Positions 22,604-34,786 of a stretch of 64,000 bases of DNA are shown here, in pieces (within the stretch, counting starts at the first letter, position 1; each line of letters opens with the position of its first letter). This stretch comes from Grifola frondosa (lineage: Eukaryota; Basidiomycota; Agaricomycetes; Polyporales; Grifolaceae): NCBI GenBank assembly GCA_001683735.1, contig LUGG01000032.1, positions 62,001-126,000 of the forward strand, read 5' to 3'. The notes under the pieces are model-generated. The model had not been told where the DNA came from. It saw nothing but the letters and a program-made list of their open reading frames with translations, and made no database searches. The position numbers and the translations under genes were made by a program.

Positions 22604-23094
22604 GGTGGAGGACGGACAGTAAAACAGGGCGTGAAGGTACGGTCATGGTCAATGCTGCTGCCAAGGGGGCCTTAGAGACGAGAGTCTGAGAGGTGCGGTC
22701 GTCGTTGATATTTGAATTTGTACGTTAGGGAATATAATACTGGGTTCGGGTTGTGGCAGTAAATCTAATATCAGAATTTATCCAAATATGGAAGCCCTCA
22801 TTCGATGCTGCCACTCAGGTTAGAGACATGAAAGTGTCGATATACACATCATGCTTGAAGCCCAATGGCTCGACAGATGGAAACAAAGGGATACACAATG
22901 ATGATTCCACAGCCAAGATAGGTAGTACAGCAATGAGTACACTCTGGAGCGAAACGATACATATACATCGTTGTTACAAAAAAGTGCATGAAATAATAGG
23001 CAAACGACTTGCAACGACACCACAGACCATGTCCAGGATGACAAGAAAAAAAAAATGATATGTGCATTCGGAGATGGAGCGGAGGCCGCAGGTC
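22604..23094. other. intergenic, no gene seen
   Basis: Convergent 3' flanks of the phosphoesterase and WD40 genes. There is an A-rich tract near 23043-23056. No supportable gene. Confidence 0.5.
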
Positions 23095-25062
23095 TCAGGC
23101 CCACGGCGCATCCGTCCACCACGTCTGCTCCGCCCCGCGCACGCGCCACTCCGCGACGCCCTCTACAGACGCGACGTACACGAACGCGCCCGAGGGGTCG
23201 AAGCACGTTCCCGCAAGGTCGACGTCAGCATCCACAGCTTCATTCTGTAAGCTCCGTCTGTGCCTCCGCGCGAGTCCCTCCGAAGAACGTCGCGGAAGAT
23301 ACGGCCCCGAGCTCTCGCGGCGGGCGAGGAGGCCGGGGCGCTGCATGCGCAGGAGATCGCGTGCGCTCGACGAGGACGGATGTTGCGATGAGGGCGCAGG
23401 GGACGACGCGCGCGACGGCGTGTGTGAGGAGAAGCAGTCCGACTCGAGCTCGTCCACATCCACGTCCATCTCTTCGTCGGCGCCGCCCTCGCCTGCTGTC
23501 CGGTCTTGTGCGGCATCCGTATTGAGCACAGTAGTGGAGCGGGACCGCACGCCGTGCCTTCCCAATAGCCGCCTCACGTCGTTCTCCACCTCACGATCGC
23601 CGAGTGGCGGAATGACGACGATCCCCTCAGCGTCGTCATCCGCATCCGCATCTTCTCTCCTATACATGCGCCGAGTTCGTCGCGGATGGCGTCCGTTGCT
23701 GTCGGACCCTGATATCCGGAAAGTATCTTCCAGCGCGCCGCTGAAAAGTACAATGCGTGGCGGTGGCGGGGAGGCAACGCCGCTGGGATAGCGCAGTGGT
23801 GGGGATATCGACCTGGGGCGTGCGGGTGATGACTGCGTAGCTGGAGACTCGAAGCTCGGCATGCGGACAATCTCCTCCGTCTCGAACGTGCGCGCGTCCA
23901 CCACATGCAATAGGGAAGTATGCTAATGTAAAAGTGGTCAGCCGGACGGGAACACACGTTTGGCGGATGCGACGCACCTCTGTGAATATCATCACCTCGC
24001 GACCAACCCCCGCAGGGCTGAACTTCACGCTTCGCACACCCCAGCCTGGTGCTCTCCCGTGGACCCTCGCCCAGTCCCATGGCGCGTCATGTAGCCATCC
24101 ACTCGCGCTGCCATTTCCGGGTCGCCCTGGTGTCGTGGGCCGTCCTCTGTCGGTGCGGAATACCTTCAACGGCTTCGTGCTCCGTACATCCCAGATAACC
24201 ACGACGCCTTCTTGCGAGGCAACTGCAAATTTGGAGCCATCGCTAGTGAATGCTGTCGAAAAAGACGCGGGAACTGTAGATGTCTGAGACAGGCGTGATA
24301 CCTAATGAAGAGCCTTGAGAGAGATAGGGGGACAGGGAGAGCGTCGTCATTGGCGTGAATGTGACACGGGATCCTCCAGAGATCCGGTGCAAATATACAT
24401 CGGGCGAGTCACCGACGCAGAGAAGTGTGCGGCCATCAGGAGATATCGAAGCTGGGGGGAAAGAGCAGGTGAGCGACGGAAATTAGCAAATGTGGAAAAT
24501 ATAGCATACAGTGGTTGACGGGGACATCCAACTGTAATTGGCCGGCCTCAACGAGCATACGACCGTGCGGATCGCGGTGGCCATTCCGCACAGCGATATC
24601 GAAGAATTTTACTGTACGGTCGTTGTTGCTCACGATGATGCGCGGTTCCGCACTGCTCTCGTGCGAGCCCGCCAGAGTAAGCATCACGGAATTGTTTATG
24701 GATCCGTGATCCAAAACATGCTTGCTTTCCCATAGCTTGCGTCCAAACCCGCGCACAGATCCCCTTGATGAGCGTTCGACTGCGTCAGTTGGCGGAGACA
24801 TCGAGCTATAATAGGAGAGATGAAGTTCCGCCTCCTGGCCGCCGGCCGCTAATAGAGTGTCGTTGGTATCAGGCATGACAAGGGCAGCCACTGTGTTGGG
24901 GGTAAAGTCAAGCTCGACCAGTCGCGTGGTGACTGCGAATATGATTAACAACTTGGTATTTACCAACAAGGGAAAGCTACATACCGAGTTGGGAGCAAGG
25001 AGATCATGCTCTACGATAGAGCCTCTCTGAGCATAGCCTACGACACCTCGTTCATGGGACAT
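23095..25062 (-). CDS. WD40-repeat protein with C-terminal DUF2415 domain
   Basis: Start MSHERGVVGYAQRGSIVEHD at 25062. The body has WD40-type strands: RIIVSNNDRTVKFFD, SPDGRTLLCVGDSPDVYLH and DGSKFAVASQEGVVVIWDVR. After a variable, acidic and Ser-rich segment (EDADADDDAEG, DEEMDVDVDELESD) the C-terminus reads GTCFDPSGAFVYVASVEG and WRVRGAEQTWW. That is the hallmark of the fungal DUF2415 family, whose function is unknown. WD40 proteins usually scaffold complexes. Introns lie after NS (GTATGT), after NHC, near 24300 and after IFTE (GTGCGT). A frame slip near 24284-24290 is corrected by one base (TPVS-QTSTVPASFSTAF). The start codon region is duplicated just upstream (25063-25110). Confidence 0.78.
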
Positions 25063-25110
25063 CTCTGTGCATAGCTTACGACACCCCGTTCATGCGGACA
25101 TATAAGTACG
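25021..25110. repeat. imperfect 38-bp tandem duplication at the WD40 gene start
   Basis: The sequence around the start codon (GCATAGCCTACGACACC ... TTCATGGGACAT) is repeated directly upstream with a few changes (GCATAGCTTACGACACC ... TTCATGCGGACAT). The upstream copy also contains ATGTCCGCATGA, a start followed at once by a stop on the minus strand. Confidence 0.75.
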
Positions 25111-26324
25111 TCGCGTAATTGTCTGTAAAAAATATCAGTGATATGTTCAACGTATAGGATTTTCCTAGTCTGAATCCAGCTTGCACAACATTTCTGACGA
25201 CCGCGATCGAAAACAAAGCCTTTCTAGCTGATACGACATCAAGACGAAAACAAGGAGGGACAGGGGGGGTGATTTCCGGGCACAACATCCGTGGACGACT
25301 CGAAACGGCCAGAGCGTGGTCCGTAAGAAGTTGCCTTTGTTACCAGGATCGAGCACCAATCCTCTTGACACAGCTCACATGGAAATGGTATGCCCGTAAA
25401 TCATCAAGAACATCCAGTGCAGTGTTTCGTCATCACCGAAGCACCGTGACATCTATGACAACGATAAGATGACATCGGTATGGAAGAAATTATATGGTCC
25501 ACCGACGACCACATCCAATCCACCTGCCCATACGGGGAATCATGAGGAAGAGCACGCACACATGTCCGATGATTACGTCCGCAGGAGCTGCCGTGCATGG
25601 CATAGGCGAAGACAGGAGCGTCGAGATTCCGCGAGCCATGGCGTACAGATGTCACAAATGCAGCAAGAAATAAGACTGGCTCCCAGTAAGCTAGAACTGA
25701 GAGGTCAGATCTCAGATCCGGAACCAAGTCGATTGAGTTGCAATCCAGGAACGGGTTCGAGCACTGATTATTCAGGTCCGTGAAGCGGGTGTGGTATGCG
25801 TGTACAGGTGGGTGTGACTGTGTTTGAACCAGTCACAGTTTCAGAAACTCTGCTGCATGGGTTTGTGTGAGCAGATGGTGGAGTGGGATAAAGAGTCCGG
25901 TCGTCGAGGGCGAAAGAAGAACACGGACAAAGAGCCTAGTGTCAGATAGAGCAACTCGCCGGGTCCCAGGCTAACAGATAATGGAGCACTTCCGGCGCAG
26001 ATTCGTACCTCGGATGTATAAAGGTCGAAAAAGCAATGAGTCGTATTCGATGAATTTCGATCCAATGAGTAGGTGCGATGCGAGTTGGACTTAAGCCGTG
26101 CGCCATGAGGCTGACCAGTCCTCCTGCTGTGACGTACGTGACTCACATTACTCCATGTCACACCAAACACGGGCACGTCCTCCGACCATATCAGATTTAT
26201 TCTCTTCTCCTTTGAACTCTCTGTCTTATCAATATTTTATACACAAGAGATGGAGGAAATTGGTGCAGTCCAGTCTATTCACTATGAATTCTGCTTATAA
26301 TGTGGTTTAGCAGGTAACATTAAG
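25111..26324. other. long intergenic stretch, no gene seen
   Basis: About 1.2 kb upstream of two divergent genes. Frames of up to about 110 codons on both strands show no domain, splice logic or coding-like composition. Confidence 0.4.
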
Positions 26325-26877
26325 ATGACGAATGAAGAAATAGGGAGGCTTCGTGAAGAAATGAGGAGATTTCATGACCTTGAGCAGTCCCATATATTGG
26401 AGCTTAAGAAGGATACATTGGAGCTTAAGAAGGATACATTGGAGCTTAAGAAGGATACATTGGAGCTTAAGAAGGACATGTTGGAGCTTAAGAAGGATCA
26501 GTTGGAGTTTAAGCAGAGATTCCGCAAGCTTCAGGGGACCGTAGACCAAGTGCATATTCACCCTCTCCTCAACCTTCACACCAGACTTACTTGAATTCTC
26601 ACTGTTCTAGCATTCAGCCATCCTCGCACAGCATCACCGACATGTGCTCCTCGACATGGGCCGTGAGAAGATTCTCGCCATCTGCAACCATCGCAGCTGG
26701 TGTGAACTCCAGTGTGAGTATGGGGATATGCTCATCCCGCGGGTGCAAGAGATGCTCCTCCAAGAGGGTATGCCCCTGAGTGCTGAAAGCATCTCTGCCA
26801 TTGATAGAGGTGTCGTCTGTGACGGAGCACTCATGTTGCACATGCACCAGCATGAGCAGCTATTCACAGTGCTGTGA
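26325..26877 (+). CDS. hypothetical protein with heptad-like repeats
   Basis: Exon 1 starts MTNEEIGRLREEMRRFHDLEQSHI and enters five to six copies of a seven-residue unit LELKKDT, a strongly charged helical coiled-coil repeat. After a short intron (acceptor CTAG just before 26611) exon 2 reads HSAILAQHHRHVLLDMGREKILAI and ends HMHQHEQLFTVL. It has a Cys/His-containing segment (CNHRSWCELQCEYGD) but no recognised zinc-binding pattern. The donor is probably GTAGAC or GTGCAT near 26545, keeping the frame. I do not know the family. The good continuity of exon 2 and the in-phase repeat support it being real. Confidence 0.5.
26397..26517 (+). repeat. 21-bp tandem repeat encoding LELKKDT
   Basis: About 5.7 copies of a 21-bp unit beginning TTGGAGCTTAAGAAGGATA. 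The first three are identical or nearly so and the later ones diverge (GACATG, GATCAG, TTTAAGCAG). The unit length is a multiple of three and is coding. Confidence 0.9.
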
Positions 26878-27666
26878 ATTCTATGCAGCATGTGGGACAA
26901 TGGTTTGTGCTGGAAGATATTTTCAAGTTTGTATTCAATGAATCAGTGTAAATTTACTATCCTACTTTGTATTCTCTTTGTTGTATCAGTCAGTCTTCGT
27001 ACCTCAAATATACTAGATTTATACCTCCAATTTCAGCAGCCCCGCTTCCTCCTATGCAGCAAAGCGGGACAGGATCATTCAGGCAGTTTTCCGGTGGTCG
27101 CCGGCTTGAAAGCATAGATGAACGACGACAAAAACACTAGCGCGATCAACACACGACCAACCCGACGAAGCACAGAGAGCCGAATTCGTCATAATCATTT
27201 GAGGATACAATAAATAGCGAAACTTCCAGTATCTACCAGGGTACTAGGCTACAATCTTACGGACAGAGGTATGTTAATGTGAACTACAAAGAGGGAGAGG
27301 GACGTCTTCAGATGGAGCGCTATAACCACAGACCACGCACGGGGACGGAGGCAGGAGGGGACGAGCGTAAACCAAGAAATGTCATCATGAAAAAAAAAAC
27401 AAAAAAAAACAATAAAGCACGTCGAGGCGAACGAGGAAAAAAGAGCAAAGTGGAAAGAGCCGCAGACCGAGTGGTAGTATAAGGCAAGAAATCGCCAGAG
27501 CGTCCGGGGGTCAAAATATAAACACCATATAGATATAGACAGATCGCTCATTACACGTTGAAGAAGCAAAGTACAAGGGCGTCGCGCACGCACGGAGGGC
27601 GTCTTCGCGTTGGCGGGCAAGCCGACCAGGGCATCGAGGTGAGAATCCGAGGAGCATGGGCCAGCG
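26878..27666. other. intergenic, no gene seen
   Basis: 789 bp of convergent 3' flanks. An A-rich tract near 27385-27420 includes AATAAA in plus orientation. No supportable gene. Confidence 0.45.
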
Positions 27667-30190
27667 CTACAACATGAGTCCTCCCGCACCCCATCCTCCA
27701 TCCGGGTCGGGCTTCATGGAAGATGGCCCAGCTACCGGCTCGCTCGATCCTTCCGGAGTTTGCGATGTGGGACCACCAGGGGTAAGCTCCTCCTGAAGCT
27801 TTCGACACTCAGCCCCGCCCTCAGAACGCACTGCAAATATGACTCAGCAATGTACAACTTGAGTAGCAACTGGAAAGAAATACTCACGATGCCGGTTGAG
27901 CGCGTCCATCCTGGCGAAGTTCTTTTTGCATCCTTCGCATGGGTACGGCCGAATGTTCAAATGTAGCTGCTCGTGCCGCTTGCAGTCATGTTGTCGCGCA
28001 AAGCCCTTCCCACAACCCGGCCATTTACACTGATACGGCTTCTCTTCCGCGTGCGACCGCAAATGACCTACCACACACAGAACCACATTCAGCTCAGCCG
28101 TCGCACGGCGCACAAAAGACGAAAGACGAAACTCACCTTTCAGATTGAAATGCCGCGTGAACGTGCTCCCGCACCCTGGTACAGGACACTGGAAGTTCGC
28201 AGGCTGTTTTCTCCGCTTCTGGCTCGCGTCCGCCGTGCTCGGCGTCGTCACATTCACCCTCGTCACCGTCATCGGCACCGCGCCCCCATCTCCGCCGCCC
28301 ATGTCCACCTGCATCACGCGCCGGCCACCCATTGCACCCGTCACATCCGGCAGCGCGTCGTATCCAGGGCGCGGGCTCGCCCGGGGGCTCGGATATGGAC
28401 TGGGGCGCCCGCTTGACACATTGCTACTCCACCCGCCCACCAAGCCCCCGAGCCCCGCGGAACGCTCGCCAGAGGACGACCGCCGAACGTCCGCGCGTGA
28501 TCGAGGCAACGGGCTCGCTGGGGTGCAGGAACTGCCGAGAGGTCGCCGCGGCGCGGATGAACTCCTGCTGCGAGTGGCCAGGCGGGGGATACATCATCTG
28601 GCTCCCGCCGAGATCGAGCGAGCGTACTTGGCGATGGTGCGTGCGACCGCCCGCGTCGGACTTGGTGCGCCGGATGCCGCTGTCAACGGTGAGAAAGTCA
28701 GTCGAGTTCGATGGGAACTGCGAGCCCGCGCTTGGTGCGGGAAGTCCGAAAGTGAAGCGCTGATCGAGCATGGGGTTCATGAGGCCGTTGAAAGAAGTTT
28801 GGTGCGGCCCTGCGGAGGAAGAGAGCTGGCGAAGAGAGTTCTGTTGGAGGAGGGGGTCCGAAGAGGGGCCAGGGAGGACGTCGTTCATGTTCACTGTTCC
28901 GCCGGCTTGTCTGCCGTCGTGGGAACGCGATCTGCCTGCATCAACGCCGGCGTTGGACCCTTGATTGTTGAGGTGCATCATGGGCATAGTGTCCCATACG
29001 GGGGACGGAGGGACGTGTCTGAGAGACTCCGTGCCCTTTGAGAGTTGTGGGGAAGAAGGTACTGCTGCGACTGTTGAGGATCTTGTACATTGTTGGTGTG
29101 ACGCATCTGTGTTTCACCTCCAAAGGACATCGCCGGAGAACCTTGTTCGAGATTTGACCCGGGATAGTTGAATGATTGATCGGTGAACTGATTCGCTTGA
29201 CGCTGGGTGTGCGGTGCCAGCTTGAGTGCCAGCTCGAGGGCTCGGCCTGCTGCGAGCTTTGCGGGACACCTGAGAGCGCCCAATATGACAAAAACAAGAG
29301 ATGCGATGGCGACGAATGAGCAAAGCATGCAACCGAGAAGAGTGAACTGACCTGGATGCAAATTCGCCAAAGTCTCCTGGAACGGAACCGGCTGCGTCGA
29401 GTCACCTCCACCGCTTATTGGTGTCGCAGGTACTATGTGCAGCTGAGGACCGTTACTCATCAACCCGCCATCACCATCGGGTGCATTGATAATCGGAGGG
29501 GAACTGACGCCCGCTCCGCCTGGACTGGTGGTGTCCGGAATCACGAGCTGAGGGGAGACGGGGGTTTGTGCAGAGGCGGCGACGTCCTATCGTCAGGCAA
29601 GGGGCCAGCAGCCCAGTTGGGAGAATGAAACGAGAGACGGTCCTGGAAGTTCTGGGTGAAATCTAATCGTGGAGAAGATGACTGCATGTATGAAGACGTT
29701 GATGAAGCGTGACTATGAACGTCGTCTTCTGCGCCGTTACTGGAGGCAGGAGAGCCCTGGTCGAAAGCACTGGGGGAGTTATTGTCAAAGAGAGGGGGAG
29801 TAACAGATACAGATACGTGGGGGTGATGCTGGTCGAGCGCGTTCATGAACCCGTGGTCCAACGCGTAGGGCCCCGATGAGTTCGGAACGTCGTACTCCGA
29901 TGGGTTGTACTCGTCAGTGATGGATATGCCGGAGGGGTTTTCTACGTAGAGACCGAGAGTGTCCTCGTTGGGGTCGAAAGGGGGGAGATCCGAGTAGGAG
30001 GAATACGGGGAGTTCTGGTATGAGCCGTTATAAGAGGGAGTATGGGGAAGGTACCGTCGGCTGCGAAGTCGAAGGCGTCGTACGGAGAGCCTGGGTTGGG
30101 TGATCCGTCAAAGAAGTTTGAGTGGGGCGATGGGGAGTTGAAGTCGGAGTGATCCTGGAGGAGGGCTGAGTTGACGAGGACGGCATCCAT
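27667..30190 (-). CDS. crz1: Crz1-type C2H2 zinc-finger transcription factor
   Basis: Calcineurin-responsive factors of this type enter the nucleus on Ca2+ signals and activate stress and cell-wall genes. Start MDAVLVNSALLQDHSD at 30190. The long N-terminal half is Ser/Pro/Asn-rich and contains NPSGISITDEYNP, a possible PxIxIT-like calcineurin docking site. The C-terminus has three C2H2 fingers: CPVPGCGSTFTRHFNLKGHL, CKWPGCGKGFARQHDCKRH and CEGCKKNFARMDALNRHL, followed by RSEGGAECRK, the Crz1 family signature. Introns are after AKG (GTGAGT), after RH (GTGAGT) and near 29360. Frame slips are seen at the C4 runs 30044-30047 and 29552-29555, near 28985 and near 28510-28530. Each of the first three is repaired by one base. 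All zinc ligands are present. Confidence 0.88.
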
Positions 30191-33100
30191 GACTGGATAC
30201 TTTAACAGAGCGGGAATGCAGGTATTGAGGAGGCGATGATGACGATTATTTGCGAAAGGCGATAAGTATGAGGAGGAGGCTGTTCGTGACGGAGGAGGGA
30301 TGCAAAGCTGTGCGGGAGGGAGAAAGGTCGATTGTGCAGCTCTCGCTATGCGACACTGTTTTATTGGGAGTACACCGCGATCCAGTCTTCCTCCAATTTC
30401 CCTTTTCAATCCGCATCCCTCTTTAGACTCCGCTCTGATCCCCATCACATCCAATATTTCCTCTCTCCTCCTCCCTCCGCCGCTCCCTCTCCCCTTTGCG
30501 CTCCTCCTTTTCTTATTCTGCCATAGTATATGCACGTATGCACCACCCTAGTCCCGATCTTCTCGACTTGCACCGCCCACCAATTTATGGCCAGGGCAGT
30601 GTTCGGACAAGCGCGCAACCGCAAACTACATCGGCCGCGTGGTTTGCTCGGAAATCGCCGGCCGGGTTACTACGACCAACGGCACGGCCGGCCGCTCGGG
30701 ATGCAGCTCGTGGCACGGAGGCTTTCTGGCGCTCTCCCGGATACTAACAAAGGAAAACAAGAATATGTTCGCGCAATGTTCACGAATAAATTTTGGTGGT
30801 CGTTGTTGCATCAAGTCAACGCAAAGTCAACGTCAAGTTAAGCAGCCCAATGTATCACAGTCTTTCAAGTCCCCTCGGCTTTCGTCTATTCCTCCCAACT
30901 GCGCCGTAATCTACCCTTCTCGGGCCTCCATCTTGCGGGCCTCCACGACTACTTCCGGGATTGAGAGTGACTTAAACTCTGAGTTTGATTCGGGTAGGTT
31001 TGGCTACCGTGATATGATCAAGATGGTAGGATGGCGAGATGATGTCCCCTTCAAACCCATCATTTTCTCCTTCGTGTCTCGCAAGTGCTCGCCATTGGGG
31101 CGGATCTCACTGATAGTACCCACAACGCCTCCCACCTGCTTCCCACATTGCCCACATTCGCTAAAGACACGCTCCCTTCGGCCGCACATCAAGATTCACG
31201 TTCAAAGGTGGCGACGGCCGAACTTTCGCGCACCGCCTTCCCCAATTGGTGCGCGGTGGCGGTGTATGTGAACCTACCGTCTCCCCTCGGTTAGATCATG
31301 CACTGCTCACCCTATCTGCGTAGGTGAGCTGCGGTGGTCCGTCGACGGCATTCACGAGGGAACTGCGTCGAGTCACTTGAGGTATCTACGGCGACACACT
31401 TTGGAGCATCATCTCACACGACGAACGAGTGGTCCGTCGCTCGCCACAAACAATGTCCTTCGAGCCACAAAATTACGATCTTACTTCTCCCGTCCCCATC
31501 AGATGATGCGCCCCCAATCCACTCGAGGCCACCGACAATCGACCAATTGCAGAGAGCACAGCCGACGTCTACATGCCTACCATTCTCTCTGTCCGGCGAC
31601 TTTACGCATTGATGACGCCGGCTCCGGACAGCACTTGCTGTCATCGTCACCGCCAGCGGTCTTAGCATGAGTACGTCCGCTTGCCGTACGCTGGCGCCCA
31701 TGCGCGCCCACAACGATCATGGATCTCGCCGCCTCGATCACTCCTACACCATATGGTACAGCATGCTCACTGCCCCGCCCTCGTCCATGTATATATCGAG
31801 CGGCCTTGGAGTGGACCTACATCCGCGTTTATACTACCGGGACGCCCAGCAGCTTCCCACCGTTCTCCTCAAGCGCCCTCTCCTGTCTTTGTTCCCGTGG
31901 CGGTTCTCGCCGTCGTCAGGGTGCAATGGTCGACGTCCCGGGCCGCCAGGACTCCCCCAATTCGCGGGTTTCGTGTCGCCAGTAATTGTCTCCGTTGCGC
32001 TGTCGTGGCCGCAGCGGCAGAACCAGCTGAACGCAATCACCACTGATCTGATCTGATATGTATCACCTCGACTGGCAGCAAGCCAATTTCCCTCGAACGT
32101 TGCCGTTGCTTCGACTTCTTGCGCTGACGCGAGTGGCTCGAAGATTGACGGCGCGTTGCTACATCGTCATCCTGGCCACCCACCCGCTCTCTCAGACTCT
32201 TCCTGCCTATTCGAGCTCTCCCCCAGAACCTCCCTCGCGGCAGCGGGCGGCGTCTCTTTTGCCCTACTATTGGCCCCGATGACCTGTCCCGGGTGCCTGC
32301 CCGTCTTCACAGGCTCTGGATTCACAGGATGGAGACATCGGGTCAAAAACGCAGGCTCTCCTGCGCCAGCCAGTCGGCGGAAACCGTTCTTCTCCGCAAC
32401 TCAACTTGACATCCTCTTCAGCAGATCCCCAAACCTTGGCGGCGTCTTCACCGAATCACCGAATAGAATGCCTCTCTTGCTCGGTGTAAACTTGCAGCCA
32501 GGTTCTTGACGTCTGCCATCCGATAACCTCCCCTCCGTGATTTGTTGCAAGACCTGCAGCCATTAATCGTCTGTCAAGCTGCACTCGTGTGCGCTATTTT
32601 ACCATCTGTGTCGACCGTTGGTTGCCGTTAATTGCCTTGCCGCGCTCATCATTCCTGCCCAGAACCTCATTTATCATTCGATGGTCCTATACTCCTGCCT
32701 TTCGTCTCCAAAATGCAGCACGCCAATGTCTTCCCGTAGCCGCTACACCTATATTCTCAAAATACGGCCCGTGCGAATCAGGGTGGCGTATACCGTACGT
32801 ATCACAGAAGAAGTCCTTCCACCCGCGGTGATTGTTCCTGGCGTTCCATTCTTGCTGCGGCAATGCCCCTATGAGCGCTGTGGCCGTTGACATCTTCATG
32901 GATTGTGGCGTGTTTAAGGCCCCATGTCGCGCGCGTTCTGTGCCTTAGATTTCTCAGCCCGCGGGATCTTGGGCGCCCGCTGTTCGACTCGCCGGACGAA
33001 CATTTGTATTCGGTACTATTACAACGCATTGGCGCTTCCTAATCTTACAACACACATCGCCGTGCCTCGTGTCCGGGTCAACAAAGCGTGTCGTAGTATG

Positions 33101-33297
33101 TTTCGAGAGGTGGAATCGAATCGAGGAAATATATGCTGAACGTACCAAGTTGAGACCCTTGCGGGCGCGCGTTTTTGTTCGTAGCGTCCCAACGGCGGGA
33201 TATCAAGCTTGTCTCTCTTCGTCCGTGGATGTAACACCTCGCTGCCATGCCTCCACGGTCCCCGGCTCGGAGTATAGATGGGCTACATATTTGATAA
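30191..33297. other. long gene-poor stretch
   Basis: The first 350 bp are the crz1 promoter and 5' leader, with pyrimidine-rich blocks. The remaining 2.7 kb hold overlapping frames on the plus strand rich in Ser, Pro and Arg. None shows a domain, splice pattern or frame bias. I see no terminal repeats or transposase/reverse-transcriptase motifs. It may be a degraded element, a non-coding transcript or an unrecognised gene. Confidence 0.35.
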
Positions 33298-34786
33298 TTA
33301 ATAATAATGAGTCACAAGTGAGCAAATGCGAAAAAGGCAGGACATACAATCATCCAGTGGGACTGTGTCCTCGAACAGAGCCGGATCATAATATTCATAA
33401 TCTAGAAAAGCATCAAGTTAGTGAATGTGGTTTGGTTTGTGGAGATGGAACAAAGAAAAACATACCATGTCCACTCATCAATGCCCTACCATATGCCATT
33501 CGTGTCTCCAAATCTGTATTTATCCACCATTCACGTCTCTGATGCCTTGATGCTCCAGGAGGTGGAAATTGAGTAGTATCAAGTTCACCCTCCATCCTCA
33601 GCCCCTGTTCATCCACTGCCATCTCCCTCTCCCCACTCACCCCCCTCTTAGTGCTCCTCACAGGGCCTGACCTCCCAGATTGTGATAAATTTCTTTTTTG
33701 AGTCATGTCATGTTGCAGAGTCCTGGCCACTTCTTGCTCCCCTGCAGACCCTTTTGTTGGCACAGGCTTCCAATAAAGCAATTCCACCAGTTCCATGGTA
33801 TGATGCATGAGTGCCAGGACATCACTTGGAAGGGGTGTTGTTGGAGGGCTCATTCGAAAGTAGCGCCGGAATTTGATCTCAGCATTCAAGATTACAAGAA
33901 AAATGTTGGGCCTACTTAAGCCAGGACGGTCAGTAATTTGGCGGAAGGCTGGCAAGGGAGGACTAGTGGGATCAGGGCTCGTGAAGACGTCGATCAGTTG
34001 CTGGGACATAGTTTTTGTGGGTTGCAGTTGTGGGATCGTAAATGGTGAGGATGCTGCCACGTGGTAGGAAATGTTCTGGATGCAGAGCAACTAGCTCAAG
34101 CTCTGGGTTGGTGAAACTTGGACTATCAAGCTGTTTCAAAGGAAAAATGAGATCCACCATAGAACATTGAAGAAATAATTATTGACATTGATGAAACGAG
34201 GCCTTGCTGCCCCTGTTTGATCAATTTCTGCCTGGCGGGCATCATTGTCACGTTTAACCATTGTGATGAGGTCTTCAAGTGTTGAGGCAGAGGCTGTTAT
34301 TGCTATCAGTGCATAAAGATCCAGTGATGTGTGGATGAATGCTTCAACTATTTGAAATCAGGTACATTTTGGTAGATATTATAATCTCCAGACTTACGAT
34401 AGTTGAGATTGCAATCCATATCAAGCCAATATGGAGAGGGAAACCCAATATCTAAGTCTATAAGGACTTCCTCCTGGAATGAGAACAGACTCAATGCTCA
34501 GTGCTCAGCATTTGTGTTTTGAATAAGTTGTGCTTACAACATCGGATGGGTCTCTACCTTGAGCTACATTAACCCAATGAACAATTCGATGGGTGTATTT
34601 GAGAGTGTTTGTCACAAGACAGCCCTCGGTCCAGCCTTCAATCATGCCAGTGTCGGTCCCCTGACGGGATGACAAGTTTGAGACTGAGGGTGCTGCATGC
34701 TGTACTATGGGAGGAAGACCATCCAGAGCTGGGATGTCAGCGAAAGGTTTGACAGAGATGCGATTATTCTTCGTCAACAACGCCAT
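33298..34786 (-). CDS. HNH-endonuclease-like hypothetical protein
   Basis: Start MALLTKNNRISVKPFADIPA at 34786. The spliced product contains GCLVTNTLKYTHRIVHWVN, then a region reading YWLDMDCNLN, and IHTSLDLYALIAI. The order Cys-x-x-Thr ... His-x-Ile ... Asp-x-x-x-Asn ... His-x-x-x-Asp follows the HNH_2-type domains common in agaricomycete hypothetical proteins. A later part reads PRGSILTIYDPTTATHKNY and RPNIFLVILNAEIK. Donors are GTAAGC (after PSDV), GTAAGT (after LNY) and GTATGT (after SGHG). The intron structure around 33990-34150 is not certain. No signal peptide is visible. The metal-binding His/Asn assignment is inference; the domain call is moderate to weak. Confidence 0.5.

Noticed and set aside
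28145..29041. 298-codon plus-strand frame
   Set aside because: It is antisense to the crz1 zinc-finger and Ser-rich exons, which carry clear motifs and splice sites.
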